Positions 8,678 to 17,009 of a DNA stretch of 64,000 nucleotides are shown piece after piece. Position 1 is the first letter of the stretch. Every line of letters starts with the position of its first letter. The notes beneath the pieces were generated by a model. It saw nothing but the letters and a program-made list of their open reading frames with translations, was not told the DNA's origin and ran no database searches. A program made the position numbers and the translations under genes. This stretch comes from an uncultured Massilia sp. (GTDB lineage: Bacteria; Pseudomonadota; Gammaproteobacteria; Burkholderiales; Burkholderiaceae_D), in NCBI GenBank assembly GCA_913778765.1, contig CAJYXO010000163.1:1-64000 (forward strand), written 5' to 3'.

Positions 8678-8698
8678 TATAATGCGAACGGTCGTTCG
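8678..8698 (+). promoter_or_regulatory. TATAAT box followed by a TetR-type palindrome
   Basis: A perfect -10 hexamer TATAAT (8678-8683) is followed at once by CGAACG-GT-CGTTCG (8685-8698), a 6+2+6 inverted repeat covering the expected start of transcription. Palindromes of the GAACGnnCGTTC form are common targets of TetR/AcrR repressors. No good -35 box is visible. No TetR gene lies nearby in the window, so the regulator would act from elsewhere. Confidence 0.5.
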
Positions 8699-8724
8699 AT
8701 TTTCTTATTCTTAAACAAGCTGCC

Positions 8725-9606
8725 ATGACGCCTTCCCGTTCCGAATTCCTCACCATCCGCGGTCTCCGCACCCATGTCCGGCACTGGGGCCGGGAAGGGG
8801 CGCCGAAACTCTTCATGGCCCACGGCTGGATGGACATGTCGGCCTCGTTCCAGTTCGTGGTCGACGCCCTGCAAGGCGACTGGCACGTGATCGCCCACGA
8901 CTGGCGCGGCTTCGGCCTGACCGGGCGCTCGGGCAGCGACACCTACTGGTTCCCCGATTACTTCGCCGACCTCGACGCCATCCTCGACCATTACGCGCCG
9001 GGCGAAGCCGTCAATCTGCTGGGCCACAGCATGGGCGGCAACATCGTCAGCGTCTACGCCGGCGTGCGCCCCGAGCGCGTGGCGCGCCTGATCAACCTGG
9101 AAGGCTTCGGCCTGGCGGCGACCAGACCGGAATCCGCGCCCGGCCGCTACGCCGGCTGGCTGGACGAACTGAAATCGCCGCCGACCATGCGCCTCTACGC
9201 CAGCCTGGACGAGGTGGCGGCGCGCCTGCGGAAGACCAATCCGCGCCTGCCGGCGGAGCGCGCCGCCTTCCTGGCGCCGCACTGGGCCGCGCAGAACGGC
9301 GATGGCGAATGGGAAATCCTCGGCGACCCGGCGCACAAGATGCGCGGACCGCTGCTGTACAAGGTCGACGAGGTGCTGGCCTGCTGGCGCCGCATCACGG
9401 CGCCGGTGCTGTGGGTCGAGGCCGAGCACACCAACATGTGGTTGTGGATGGGACCGAAGGAGCAGGCGCGCGCCGAGGTCGAGCGCCGCATGGGACACAT
9501 CAAGCAGGTGACGCCGCGCATGATGCCGGCCGCGGGACACATGCTGCATCACGATCAGCCGGAGATGCTGGCGCGGATGATCGAGGAGTTTTTGGTTAGC
9601 GCGTAA
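8725..9606 (+). CDS. Alpha/beta hydrolase
   Basis: A 293-residue soluble alpha/beta-hydrolase-fold enzyme. The nucleophile elbow is GHSMGG (Ser near 102). The oxyanion region is MAHGWMDMSASFQFVV. The catalytic His sits in AAGHMLHHDQPE (about 270), and the acid is probably in LWVEAEHTN. It is expressed alone from the TATAAT/palindrome promoter just upstream. The substrate cannot be inferred; lipase, ester hydrolase or MhpC-like C-C hydrolase are all possible. Confidence 0.85.
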   Translation: MTPSRSEFLTIRGLRTHVRHWGREGAPKLFMAHGWMDMSASFQFVVDALQGDWHVIAHDWRGFGLTGRSGSDTYWFPDYFADLDAILDHYAPGEAVNLLGHSMGGNIVSVYAGVRPERVARLINLEGFGLAATRPESAPGRYAGWLDELKSPPTMRLYASLDEVAARLRKTNPRLPAERAAFLAPHWAAQNGDGEWEILGDPAHKMRGPLLYKVDEVLACWRRITAPVLWVEAEHTNMWLWMGPKEQARAEVERRMGHIKQVTPRMMPAAGHMLHHDQPEMLARMIEEFLVSA

Positions 9607-9620
9607 TTTATTTTGTTAGC

Positions 9621-10532
9621 TTACCCGATAGACTCTCCATATGTAGAACAAAGGACCCGATCTGTTGGAATTGGAGCAATATAACAAAATGATTCATCGC
9701 TCTCGGATGTGATGACATATTGTTTATTTTGCCGATCAATGGCTATGGTAGGATTTATCTCCGGTCGAGCATTATGTAATAATGTTCCTATGGTTGTGAT
9801 GTACTTAAGCTCGTTTCTGTATGCGCAGTAAGCTTTCAGAGGTATTTTTTTATACTCTATGTTATCTATTTCGAAGCTTATTAGTTGAGTGTGTTGATGG
9901 CCGAGTAGCGAAAAGCTTTGACTGCCACTTTTTCCTGCGCTAGGGGATAGTAGATTAAACTGGAAAGATGGATGGTTTGCGTACATCCTAAACTCTTCAT
10001 CACTTGGATATGTTGTTCCCTCGTTAACGGTACTGCTGTTCTGGCGTAATAAGTCAGGCCAGTTTTGGCGAACAATTTCGAGTAGCTTGCTGTGTCTATA
10101 GAGATCCTCATGATCTCCTATATGTATGGCGTAAAATGAATTGTCGTTGAAAATTCCGAACGCAAGCTCTCTTCCAATGCCACCTTTGCTACTTTTCTTT
10201 AAGTGAAGATGGCTTATTCCATATACAAAAAGCAAAGAATCAATTGCTCTCCAGTTCCCAATTGACTTGCTTAGATATTTGTTTATTTCATTTCCATTTT
10301 CAATATCATCGGCGAGTTTTTTCCATCGGTTGTCTGCAACCCAAGGGCCGCACGCTAGTGATTCACTCAATATGACCTTTCGCTTTTTTGTTGAGATTCT
10401 TCGATTCTCAAGACAGCAATAAATCAGCGGTGCAGCGGCTTGCTGGTAATCACTTAATTCTCGTGCATTTATTCCATGGTCCGTGAATATTTTTTCCTCA
10501 AAATACGTTATCCAAGAATTTTTTAGTCTCAT
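9621..10532 (-). CDS. Uncharacterised AT-rich protein, probably horizontally acquired
   Basis: A 303-residue soluble protein I cannot assign. It has no signal peptide or membrane segment. The central block GISHLHLKKSSKGGIGREL, then FYAIHIGDHEDLYRHSKLL and NWPDLL, resembles a pattern I associate with scattered uncharacterised accessory-genome proteins, with His-rich motifs that could bind metal. Base composition is strikingly AT-rich with A/T-ending codons, unlike all neighbours. It begins 14 bases after the hydrolase stop and faces it tail to tail. No transposase, integrase, tRNA or obvious repeats bound it. This looks like a single-gene insertion; a defence or toxin role is possible but not shown. 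Confidence 0.6.
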   Translation of the reverse strand: MRLKNSWITYFEEKIFTDHGINARELSDYQQAAAPLIYCCLENRRISTKKRKVILSESLACGPWVADNRWKKLADDIENGNEINKYLSKSIGNWRAIDSLLFVYGISHLHLKKSSKGGIGRELAFGIFNDNSFYAIHIGDHEDLYRHSKLLEIVRQNWPDLLRQNSSTVNEGTTYPSDEEFRMYANHPSFQFNLLSPSAGKSGSQSFSLLGHQHTQLISFEIDNIEYKKIPLKAYCAYRNELKYITTIGTLLHNARPEINPTIAIDRQNKQYVITSESDESFCYIAPIPTDRVLCSTYGESIG

Positions 10533-10743
10533 TTCATGCGTAATCTTTAATTATTGATTAATTTCCGCAAGGTGCTAACGACCGAGTCTAATCTTCTCGA
10601 TTTCCTTTGGGGACTTGCGTGGCTGACTTGTATAGATCACCCAGGACTTGTTCTCTTGGGTCTTGAGTGGTGACATCATTGGATCTGTCTTCAAGCTGGA
10701 AGGGTACAATAGCGTTTCTCTGATCTACGCGCTCGAAATTTTC

Positions 10744-11577
10744 ATGTTGAAAGTCGACCTCCACTGCCATTCCAGCGTCTCCGACGGCGTGCTCGCACCC
10801 GCCGCCGTGGCGGCCTATGCCCGCAAGGGCGGGGTCGACGCGTGGGCGCTGACCGACCACGACGAGGTCGGCGGCACCAAGGCCGCGCGCAAGGCCGCGA
10901 CCGAGCTCGGCATGCGCTTCGTGCCGGGCGTGGAGATTTCCGTGACCTGGGGCGGCGAGACCGTGCACGTGGTCGGCCTGCAGGTGAACGAAGACGAGCC
11001 CGCGCTGGTGCAGGGCCTGGCCGCCACCCGCAACGGCCGCGACGCGCGCGGGCGCGAGATCGCCGCCCAGCTCGAGCGGGCCGGCATCCCGAACGCCTAC
11101 GAAGGCGCGCTCAAGTACGTTGGCAATCCGGACCTGCTGTCGCGCACCCACTTCGCGCGCTACCTGGTCGAGACCGGCGCCTGTAACAGCACCTCTGAAG
11201 TGTTCCGCAAATACCTGACCGAAGGCAAGCCTGGTTATGTGCCGCACCGCTGGGCCAGCCTGGCCGAAGCGGTGGGCTGGATCCGCAAGGCCGGCGGCAT
11301 TCCCGTGATCGCGCATCCGGGCCGCTACCGCTTCTCGCCGGTGGCCGAAGGCGCGCTATTCGACGAGTTCAAGCAACTGGGCGGCAACGCCATCGAAGTC
11401 GTCACCGGCAGCCACACGCCCGACCAGTACGAAACCTATGCCGAGCAGGCGCGCCGCTACGGCTTCCTGGCGTCGCGCGGCACCGATTTCCATGCGCCGG
11501 GCGAGGCGCGGGTCGAGTTCGACAGGCTGCCGCCGCTGCCATCCGGACTCAAACCAGTCTGGCACGACTGGTTTTAA
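10744..11577 (+). CDS. PHP-domain phosphoesterase (RNase AM / TrpH / YciV-like)
   Basis: A 277-residue PHP-family metalloenzyme. The first metal motif DLHCHSSVSDG lies at the N-terminus, LTDHDEVGG at about 30-38, PVIAHPGRY in the middle and GTDFHAPGE near the C-terminus; these supply the usual set of His/Asp ligands. The E. coli homologue (YciV, earlier TrpH) is a 5'-3' exoribonuclease that matures the 5' ends of rRNAs. Start 10744 places the metal motif at residue 4, as in the family; upstream in-frame codons add a non-conserved stretch. A yciO homologue follows, the same pair as in E. coli. Confidence 0.88.
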   Translation: MLKVDLHCHSSVSDGVLAPAAVAAYARKGGVDAWALTDHDEVGGTKAARKAATELGMRFVPGVEISVTWGGETVHVVGLQVNEDEPALVQGLAATRNGRDARGREIAAQLERAGIPNAYEGALKYVGNPDLLSRTHFARYLVETGACNSTSEVFRKYLTEGKPGYVPHRWASLAEAVGWIRKAGGIPVIAHPGRYRFSPVAEGALFDEFKQLGGNAIEVVTGSHTPDQYETYAEQARRYGFLASRGTDFHAPGEARVEFDRLPPLPSGLKPVWHDWF

Positions 11578-11622
11578 AAACGCCTTGAAAATCTGGCATC
11601 GGATCCCCAATTTGGCAGCCTC

Positions 11623-12246
11623 ATGAGCCAATATTTCGAGATCCATCCCGAGAATCCGCAGCCGCGCCTGGTGCGCCAGGCGGCCCAGATCATCCAGTCG
11701 GGCGGCATTGTCGCCGCGCCGACCGATTCGGCCTATGCGCTGGTCTGCCGCCTCGACGACAAGAACGCCGTCGAGAAGCTGCGCCGCATCCGTGGCGTCG
11801 ACGAGAAACACCACCTGACCCTGCTGGTGCGCGACTTGTCCGAAATCGCGACCTATGCGCGCGTCGACAACCGCCAGTACCGCCAGCTGAAAGCGGTCAC
11901 GCCCGGTCCCTATACGGTGATCCTGGAGGCGACCAAGGAATTGCCGCGCCGCCTGTCGCACCCGTCGCGCAAGACGATCGGCATTCGCGTGCCGGAAAAT
12001 CCGATCCTGCTGGCGCTGCTGGAAGCGCTGGGCGAGCCGCTGATCGGCACCACCCTGCAACTGCCCGAAGACGACCACATGCTGTCCGATCCGGAAGAGG
12101 TGAGGGAGCGTCTCGGCAAGCAGCTCGACCTCATCATCGACGGCGGCGCCGGCCTGCTGTCGCCGACCACCATCGTCGATTTGACCGGCGACGAGCCGGC
12201 GCTGCTGCGCGCGGGCCGCGGCGATCCGTCGGCGTTCGGATTGTAG
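11623..12246 (+). CDS. yciO: YciO/Sua5/YrdC-family protein
   Basis: A 207-residue protein of the YrdC-like fold. The conserved core is PTDSAYALVC at about 34-43, KLRRIRG at about 57-63, and the GTTLQLP and RAGRGD blocks. Features such as the short length, no Sua5 C-terminal domain and linkage to a PHP gene place it with YciO rather than with the threonylcarbamoyl-AMP synthase TsaC. The precise in vivo role of YciO is unsettled; it may have residual TC-AMP synthase activity. It is part of the rightward run from 10.7 to 16.8 kb. Confidence 0.85.
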   Translation: MSQYFEIHPENPQPRLVRQAAQIIQSGGIVAAPTDSAYALVCRLDDKNAVEKLRRIRGVDEKHHLTLLVRDLSEIATYARVDNRQYRQLKAVTPGPYTVILEATKELPRRLSHPSRKTIGIRVPENPILLALLEALGEPLIGTTLQLPEDDHMLSDPEEVRERLGKQLDLIIDGGAGLLSPTTIVDLTGDEPALLRAGRGDPSAFGL

Positions 12247-12286
12247 GCTCGGGCGGCCTGCAGTCGGGCTCTGATAGAATCGCGGT

Positions 12287-12940
12287 ATGGATGAACTCAT
12301 ACGCAACCTTGCAGTCTACGCGCTGCCCGTTCTTTTTGCGATCACGATGCACAACGCCGCCCAGGCGTATGCCGCAAAATATTTCGGCGACATGACCCCG
12401 TTCGCGGCCGGCCGTGTCACCACCAACCCGCTGGCCCACATCGATCCGTTCGGCACCGTGCTGCTGCCGGTGATGCTCTACCTGGCCACCGGCTTTGCCT
12501 TCGGCTACGCCAAGCCGCTGCCGATCGACTACAGCCGCCTGCGCCATCCGAAGCGCGACATGGCCTTCGTCGCGCTGGCCGGCACCGCCGCGAACTTCGG
12601 CATGGCGCTGCTGTGGCTGCTGCTCGGCATCTTTCTCGAATACTTTGGCGTCAGCGAACCTTTTCCGAACCGCGTTGCCAAAGCAGGGGTGCTCACCAAC
12701 CTGGTGCTGCTCGCCTTCAACCTGCTGCCGATTCCGCCGATGGATGGCGGCCGCGTCGTGTTCAGCCTGCTGCCGAACAAGCTGGCCTTCCAGTACGCGC
12801 GCCTGGAGCCCTACGGCTTTTTCATCCTGCTGGGCCTGATGCTGCTGAAAGTGCTGCAATTCTGGATCGTGCCGGTGATGGGGGTGGCGCATTTGCTGCT
12901 GCAGCTGATCGTCTATCCGCTGAACTTCCTGCTGACTTAA
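12287..12940 (+). CDS. Site-2-protease-like (M50) membrane protein with degenerate zinc motif
   Basis: A 217-residue polytopic membrane protein of the compact M50 family (SpoIVFB/S2P-like), with about five hydrophobic segments. Active members carry HExxH in the first segment and a conserved Asp in a later NxxPxxxxDG motif. Here the first motif reads HNAAQ (FAITMHNAAQAYAAKYFGD, about residues 21-25), losing both the catalytic Glu and the second zinc His. The later motif NLLPIPPMDGGR (about 145-156) is intact. It is therefore probably not a protease as written, and may act as a binding or scaffold protein. It sits between yciO and trpS, as in related betaproteobacteria. Confidence 0.82.
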   Translation: MDELIRNLAVYALPVLFAITMHNAAQAYAAKYFGDMTPFAAGRVTTNPLAHIDPFGTVLLPVMLYLATGFAFGYAKPLPIDYSRLRHPKRDMAFVALAGTAANFGMALLWLLLGIFLEYFGVSEPFPNRVAKAGVLTNLVLLAFNLLPIPPMDGGRVVFSLLPNKLAFQYARLEPYGFFILLGLMLLKVLQFWIVPVMGVAHLLLQLIVYPLNFLLT

Positions 12941-12954
12941 GCTCGCCCGATCCC

Positions 12955-14157
12955 ATGTTTCCCGACCGTGTCGTCTCCGGCATGCGCCCGACCGGGCTCA
13001 TGCACCTGGGCCACTACCATGGCGCCCTGAAGAACTGGATCCGCCTGCAGTCCGAGCTGCCCTGCCTGTTCTTCGTGGCCGACTGGCATGCCCTGACCAC
13101 GCATTACGACGACCCGGCCATCATCGAAAAAAGCACCTGGGACATGGTGATCGACTGGCTGGCGGCCGGCATCGACCCGTCCCAGGCCACCATCTTCATC
13201 CAGTCGCGCGTGCCGGAACATGCCGAGCTGCACCTGCTGCTGTCGATGGCGACGCCGCTGGGCTGGCTGGAGCGGGCGCCGACCTACAAGGACCAGATCG
13301 AGAACCTGGCGACGCGCGACCTTGCCACCTACGGCTTCCTCGGCTACCCGCTGCTGCAGGCCGCCGACGTGCTGATCTACCGCGCGACCCAGGTGCCGGT
13401 GGGCGAGGACCAGGTCCCGCACATCGAAATGATGCGCGAGATCGCGCGCCGCTTCAACCACCTGTACGGCAAGGAGCCGGGCTTCGAGCAAAAGGCCCTT
13501 GCTGCGGTGAAAAAGCTCGGCAGCAAGCGCGCCCGCCTGTACGCCGAGCTGCGCACCGCCTACCGCCAGGAGGGCGACGACGCCGCGCTGGAGCAGGCCC
13601 AGGCGCTGCTGGAGGAAGCCGGCAGCCTGTCGAACATCGACCGCGAACGCCTGTTCGGCTACCTCGAAGGCAGCCACAAACTCATCCTGGTCGAGCCGCA
13701 GGCGAAGCTGACCGAAGCGTCGCGCCTGCCGGGCCTGGACGGCCGCAAGATGAGCAAGAGCTACGGCAATGCGGTCTCGCTGCGCGAAGAGCCGGCCTCG
13801 GTGACGAAGAAGATCCGCACCATGCCGACCGACCCCGCCCGTGTCCACCGCAGCGACCCGGGCGATCCCTTGAAGTGTCCCGTGTGGCAGCTGCACGAGG
13901 TTTACTCGGACCGCAACACGCAGGACTGGGTCATGAAGGGCTGCGCCAGCGCCGGCATCGGCTGCCTGGAATGCAAGCAGCCGGTGGTCGATGCCGTGCT
14001 GGCCGAACAGGAGCCCATGCACGAGCGCGCCCAGCAATACCTGGACGACCCGACCCTGGTGCGCGCCATCGTCGCCGACGGCTGCGAAAAGGCGCGCCGC
14101 CTGGCCCAGGAAACCATGCGCGACGTACGCGAGGCGATGGGCTTGTCCTATTGGTGA
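12955..14157 (+). CDS. trpS: Tryptophan--tRNA ligase
   Basis: Class I aminoacyl-tRNA synthetase, 400 residues. The HIGH-equivalent is in HLGHYHG (about 17-23), and KMSKS is present as GRKMSKSYGN. It is longer than the roughly 335-residue E. coli enzyme because of an inserted stretch between the Rossmann domain and KMSKS (about residues 180-235; KKLGSKRARLYAELR...QALLEEA), as in many betaproteobacterial TrpS proteins. The ATG at 12955 begins MFPDRVVSGMRPTG, giving the canonical N-terminus. It is 14 bases after the M50-like gene and overlaps or abuts the following methyltransferase. Confidence 0.95.
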   Translation: MFPDRVVSGMRPTGLMHLGHYHGALKNWIRLQSELPCLFFVADWHALTTHYDDPAIIEKSTWDMVIDWLAAGIDPSQATIFIQSRVPEHAELHLLLSMATPLGWLERAPTYKDQIENLATRDLATYGFLGYPLLQAADVLIYRATQVPVGEDQVPHIEMMREIARRFNHLYGKEPGFEQKALAAVKKLGSKRARLYAELRTAYRQEGDDAALEQAQALLEEAGSLSNIDRERLFGYLEGSHKLILVEPQAKLTEASRLPGLDGRKMSKSYGNAVSLREEPASVTKKIRTMPTDPARVHRSDPGDPLKCPVWQLHEVYSDRNTQDWVMKGCASAGIGCLECKQPVVDAVLAEQEPMHERAQQYLDDPTLVRAIVADGCEKARRLAQETMRDVREAMGLSYW

Positions 14158-14191
14158 AGTTTCCGCCTGGGTCGCGCGCTGGGCGCCGCAG

Positions 14192-14704
14192 ATGCCGCAC
14201 GGCGAGGCGCTCGACCTGGCCTGTGGCTGCGGCCGCCACGCGCGCCTGCTGGCCGCGCTCGGCCACCCCGTGAGCGCCGTCGACCGCGATGCCCAGGCCC
14301 TGGCCGCCACGGCGGGGCAGGGCATCCGCGTCCTCCAGCATGACCTGGAAGCGCCGGATGCCGTCTGGCCGTTCGCGCCGGGCCGCTTTGCCGGCATCGT
14401 CGTCACCAACTACCTGCATCGACCGCTGTTCGGGCAGATCGCCGCCGCGCTTGCGCCGGACGGCATGCTGGTCTATGAAACCTTCGCGCGCGGGAACGAA
14501 GTCTTCGGTAAACCGTCGAACCCGGACTTCCTCCTGAGTCCGGGCGAGTTGCTGGACCTGGCCGGCCGCGGCGGCCTGCGCGTGCTCGCGTATGAGGATG
14601 GCGTCGTCGCGCTTCCCAAGCCGGCGCGGGTGCAGCGCCTGTGCGCGGTGGGGCCGGAATTCGACCTGGCGCGGGCGAGGCTGGAAACCGGGCCATTTAT
14701 CTAA
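14192..14704 (+). CDS. Class I SAM-dependent methyltransferase
   Basis: A methyltransferase with motif I LDLACGCGRHARLLA, an acidic motif II (AVDRDAQAL) and a post-I block VVTNYLHRPLF. The substrate is unknown. The 5' end is uncertain. The ATG at 14192 leaves only six residues before motif I, yet the same frame encodes a family-like stretch GEVSAWVARWAP just upstream with no ATG, GTG or TTG near it. An ATT at 14150, overlapping the trpS stop, is a possible non-standard start giving 184 residues. The next upstream ATG (13991) would overlap trpS by 167 bases. The gene is almost certainly translated by coupling to trpS. Confidence 0.75.
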   Translation: MPHGEALDLACGCGRHARLLAALGHPVSAVDRDAQALAATAGQGIRVLQHDLEAPDAVWPFAPGRFAGIVVTNYLHRPLFGQIAAALAPDGMLVYETFARGNEVFGKPSNPDFLLSPGELLDLAGRGGLRVLAYEDGVVALPKPARVQRLCAVGPEFDLARARLETGPFI

Positions 14705-14779
14705 GGGGGAAATGAACCATAACCTCTGGCTATCCAGTACAATCGAATTTTTATTTATTAACGGCACGGTCCACTGATT

Positions 14780-15673
14780 ATGATTAAGGGCAGCATAGTA
14801 GCAATCGTCACGCCGATGTTTGAAGACGGCAGTCTGGACAAGGACAGCCTGCGCAAACTGATCGACTGGCACGTTGCGGAAGGCACGGACGGTATCGTCA
14901 TCGTCGGCACCACCGGCGAATCCGCGACCGTCAGCCCGGAGGAACACTGCGAACTGATCAAGCTGACGGTCGAGCACGTCGCTGGCCGTATTCCGGTGAT
15001 CGCCGGCTCGGGCGGCAACTCGACGGCCGAGGCGATCGCGCTTACCCGCCATGCCAGGGACGTCGGCGCCGATGCGTCGCTGCAGGTGGTGCCGTACTAC
15101 AACCGTCCGACCCAGGAAGGCATGTACCGGCACTTCAAGGCGATCGCGGAAGCGGTCGACCTGCCGGTGATCCTGTACAACGTGCCGGGCCGTACCGTGG
15201 CCGACATGAGCAACGAGACCGTGCTGCGCCTGGCCCCGATCGACAACATCGTCGGCATCAAGGATGCGACCGGCAACATCGGCCGCGGCGCCGAGCTGCT
15301 GCGCGAGATCGACCGCTCTTTCGCCGGCGGCAAGCCGTTCGGCGTGTATTCGGGCGACGATCCGACCGCGATGGCGCTGATGTTCATGGGCGGCGCCGGC
15401 AACATCTCGGTGACGGCCAACGTCGCGCCGCGCGCCATGCACGAGCTGTGCGAGGCGGCGATGGCGGGGCAGGTCGCCCGTGCTGTGGAAATCAATAACC
15501 GCGTGCTGTCGCTGCACGCCAAGCTGTTCGTAGAACCCAATCCGGTCCCGGTCAAATGGGCGCTGGCCGAGATGGGCAAGATGCCGGCGGGCCTGCGTTT
15601 GCGGCTGGCGCCGCTGTCCGCGCAATACCACGACACCGTCCGCGCCGCACTGCGCGAATCGGGCGTCCTTTGA
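14780..15673 (+). CDS. dapA: 4-hydroxy-tetrahydrodipicolinate synthase
   Basis: Condenses pyruvate with aspartate semialdehyde, the first committed step of lysine and meso-diaminopimelate synthesis. It is 297 residues, a normal TIM barrel. The family motif [14 protein letters not shown] is at about 43-56. The catalytic Tyr is in LYNVPGRT (about 133) and the Schiff-base Lys in GIKDATGN (about 162). The stretch between the methyltransferase and dapA holds TACAAT (14738-14743), a possible -10 box without a clear -35. bamC follows 21 bases downstream, the usual dapA-bamC pair. Confidence 0.96.
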   Translation: MIKGSIVAIVTPMFEDGSLDKDSLRKLIDWHVAEGTDGIVIVGTTGESATVSPEEHCELIKLTVEHVAGRIPVIAGSGGNSTAEAIALTRHARDVGADASLQVVPYYNRPTQEGMYRHFKAIAEAVDLPVILYNVPGRTVADMSNETVLRLAPIDNIVGIKDATGNIGRGAELLREIDRSFAGGKPFGVYSGDDPTAMALMFMGGAGNISVTANVAPRAMHELCEAAMAGQVARAVEINNRVLSLHAKLFVEPNPVPVKWALAEMGKMPAGLRLRLAPLSAQYHDTVRAALRESGVL

Positions 15674-15694
15674 TAGCTTCAGACTCGTAACGAT

Positions 15695-16834
15695 ATGATG
15701 AATCGCAAGTTCAAGCCTCACCACGCGACCCGTACCCTGGCCCTGACCGCCCTGGCGTTCAGCCTGGCCGCGTGCACGACCGTGTTCGAATCGGACAAGG
15801 TGGACTACCGTTCGGCCAAGAAAGCAGCGCCGCTGGACATCCCGCCGGACCTGACCCAGCTCCAGAAGGACAACCGCTATGCCGTGCCGGATGGCCGCGG
15901 CGTCGCCACCGCCTCCGGCTTCCAGCAGGCGCGCGGCACCCCGGCCGCGCCGGCCGTCGCCGGCGGCGCGGTGGGCCTGGTCTCGACCGACACCGTGCGC
16001 ATCGAACGCGCCGGCAACCAGCGCTGGCTGGTGGTCAAGGAGACCCCGGAACAACTGTGGCCGCAGCTGCAGGCCTTCTGGCCGAGCGTCGGCTTCAGCG
16101 TGGATTCCGAGAACGCCCAGACCGGCATCATGGAAACCAACTGGGCCGAGAACCGCGCCAAGATCCCGCAGGACATCATCCGCCGCACCATCGGCAAGGT
16201 CTTCGATTCGGCCTATTCGAGCGGCGAGCGCGACAAGTTCCGCACCCGCCTGGAACGCCGTGCCGACGGCTCGACCGAGATCTACATCAGCCACCGCGGC
16301 GCCGAGGAAGTCCTGGTCGGTCCGCAGCGCGAGACCACCCAATGGGTCGGCCGCAAGAGCGATCCGGAACTGGAAGCCGAATTCCTGGGCCGCCTGATGG
16401 CCCAGCTGACCGGCGCCACCACGCCGAAGGACGTCAAGGTCGCCACCGCCGCCGTCAACAACGCCGCGCCGGAAGTCCAGCACGCCACGCTGGCGAACGG
16501 CAAGGTCGTCGTCGACGAAGGCTTCGACCGCGCCTGGCGCCGCGTCGGCCTGGCGCTCGACCGCGTCGGCTTCACCGTCGAAGACCGCGACCGCGTGCAG
16601 GGCATCTACTTCGTGCGCTACGTCGATCCGGACAAGGCCGGCAAGGACGGCTTCTTCAGCAAGCTGTTCGGCAACGAGGACAAGAACAAGGAAGCCCAGC
16701 GCTACCGCGTGCTGGTCGCGGCGGTGCCGAACGCCAGCACGTCGGACGTGACCGTGCAGAGCAACGACGGCAAGCCGGAAACCTCGGACACCGGTGCGAA
16801 GATCCTGAAGCTGCTGGCGGATGAGCTGAAGTAA
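15695..16834 (+). CDS. bamC: Outer membrane protein assembly factor BamC (lipoprotein)
   Basis: A lipoprotein of the BAM complex that inserts beta-barrel proteins. The 379 residues start with a signal peptide ending in the lipobox LAAC (about 23-26). The BamC unstructured N-terminal segment follows (VDYRSAKKAAPLDIPPDLT), then two helix-grip domains (about 100-235 and 265-378). The N-terminal segment in known structures binds BamD. The position after dapA is conserved widely. A strong terminator follows 24 bases downstream. Confidence 0.92.
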   Translation: MMNRKFKPHHATRTLALTALAFSLAACTTVFESDKVDYRSAKKAAPLDIPPDLTQLQKDNRYAVPDGRGVATASGFQQARGTPAAPAVAGGAVGLVSTDTVRIERAGNQRWLVVKETPEQLWPQLQAFWPSVGFSVDSENAQTGIMETNWAENRAKIPQDIIRRTIGKVFDSAYSSGERDKFRTRLERRADGSTEIYISHRGAEEVLVGPQRETTQWVGRKSDPELEAEFLGRLMAQLTGATTPKDVKVATAAVNNAAPEVQHATLANGKVVVDEGFDRAWRRVGLALDRVGFTVEDRDRVQGIYFVRYVDPDKAGKDGFFSKLFGNEDKNKEAQRYRVLVAAVPNASTSDVTVQSNDGKPETSDTGAKILKLLADELK

Positions 16835-16858
16835 TCCTGCGGCGGTAGCGCCCATGAA

Positions 16859-16885
16859 AAACCGGCCCTGGCGGCCGGTTTTTTT
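16859..16885 (+). terminator. Rho-independent terminator after bamC
   Basis: ACCGGCC (16861-16867), loop, GGCCGGT (16873-16879), then a run of T to 16885. It ends the rightward run that began at the PHP gene. Confidence 0.9.
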
Positions 16886-16901
16886 ATTGCTTGGTGCTTG
16901 C

Positions 16902-16949
16902 TTGGATTCCCGCCTTCGCGGGAATGACGGTATGGGGCGGGAATGACGG
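16902..16949. repeat. REP-like intergenic element (copy A, with a partial second unit)
   Basis: Hairpin ATTCCCGC-cttc-GCGGGAAT (16906-16925) in the context TTGGATTCCCGCC...GGAATGACGG, followed by a truncated repeat GGCGGGAATGACGG. The same unit recurs at 28005-28033 and, in a GC-richer form, at 51376-51463. It is of the widespread SFPRRRES-encoding dispersed palindrome type. Confidence 0.8.
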
Positions 16950-16966
16950 TGCGGGTGGTACAGGCG

Positions 16967-16993
16967 AAAAAAAACCGGCCCGCAGGCCGGTTT
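16967..16993 (-). terminator. Rho-independent terminator of the Ala-rich lipoprotein gene
   Basis: On the minus strand: AACCGGCC-tgcg-GGCCGGTT (16973-16992) followed by eight T (16967-16974 read in reverse). It lies 17 bases beyond the stop. Confidence 0.88.
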
Positions 16994-17009
16994 CATGAAG
17001 CAATGCTGA

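Noticed and set aside
10533-10743. Possible regulatory RNA or promoter region between the AT-rich gene and the PHP gene
   Set aside because: TACAAT at 10705-10710 may be a -10 box, but no -35 at proper distance, hairpin or riboswitch-like pattern could be supported.
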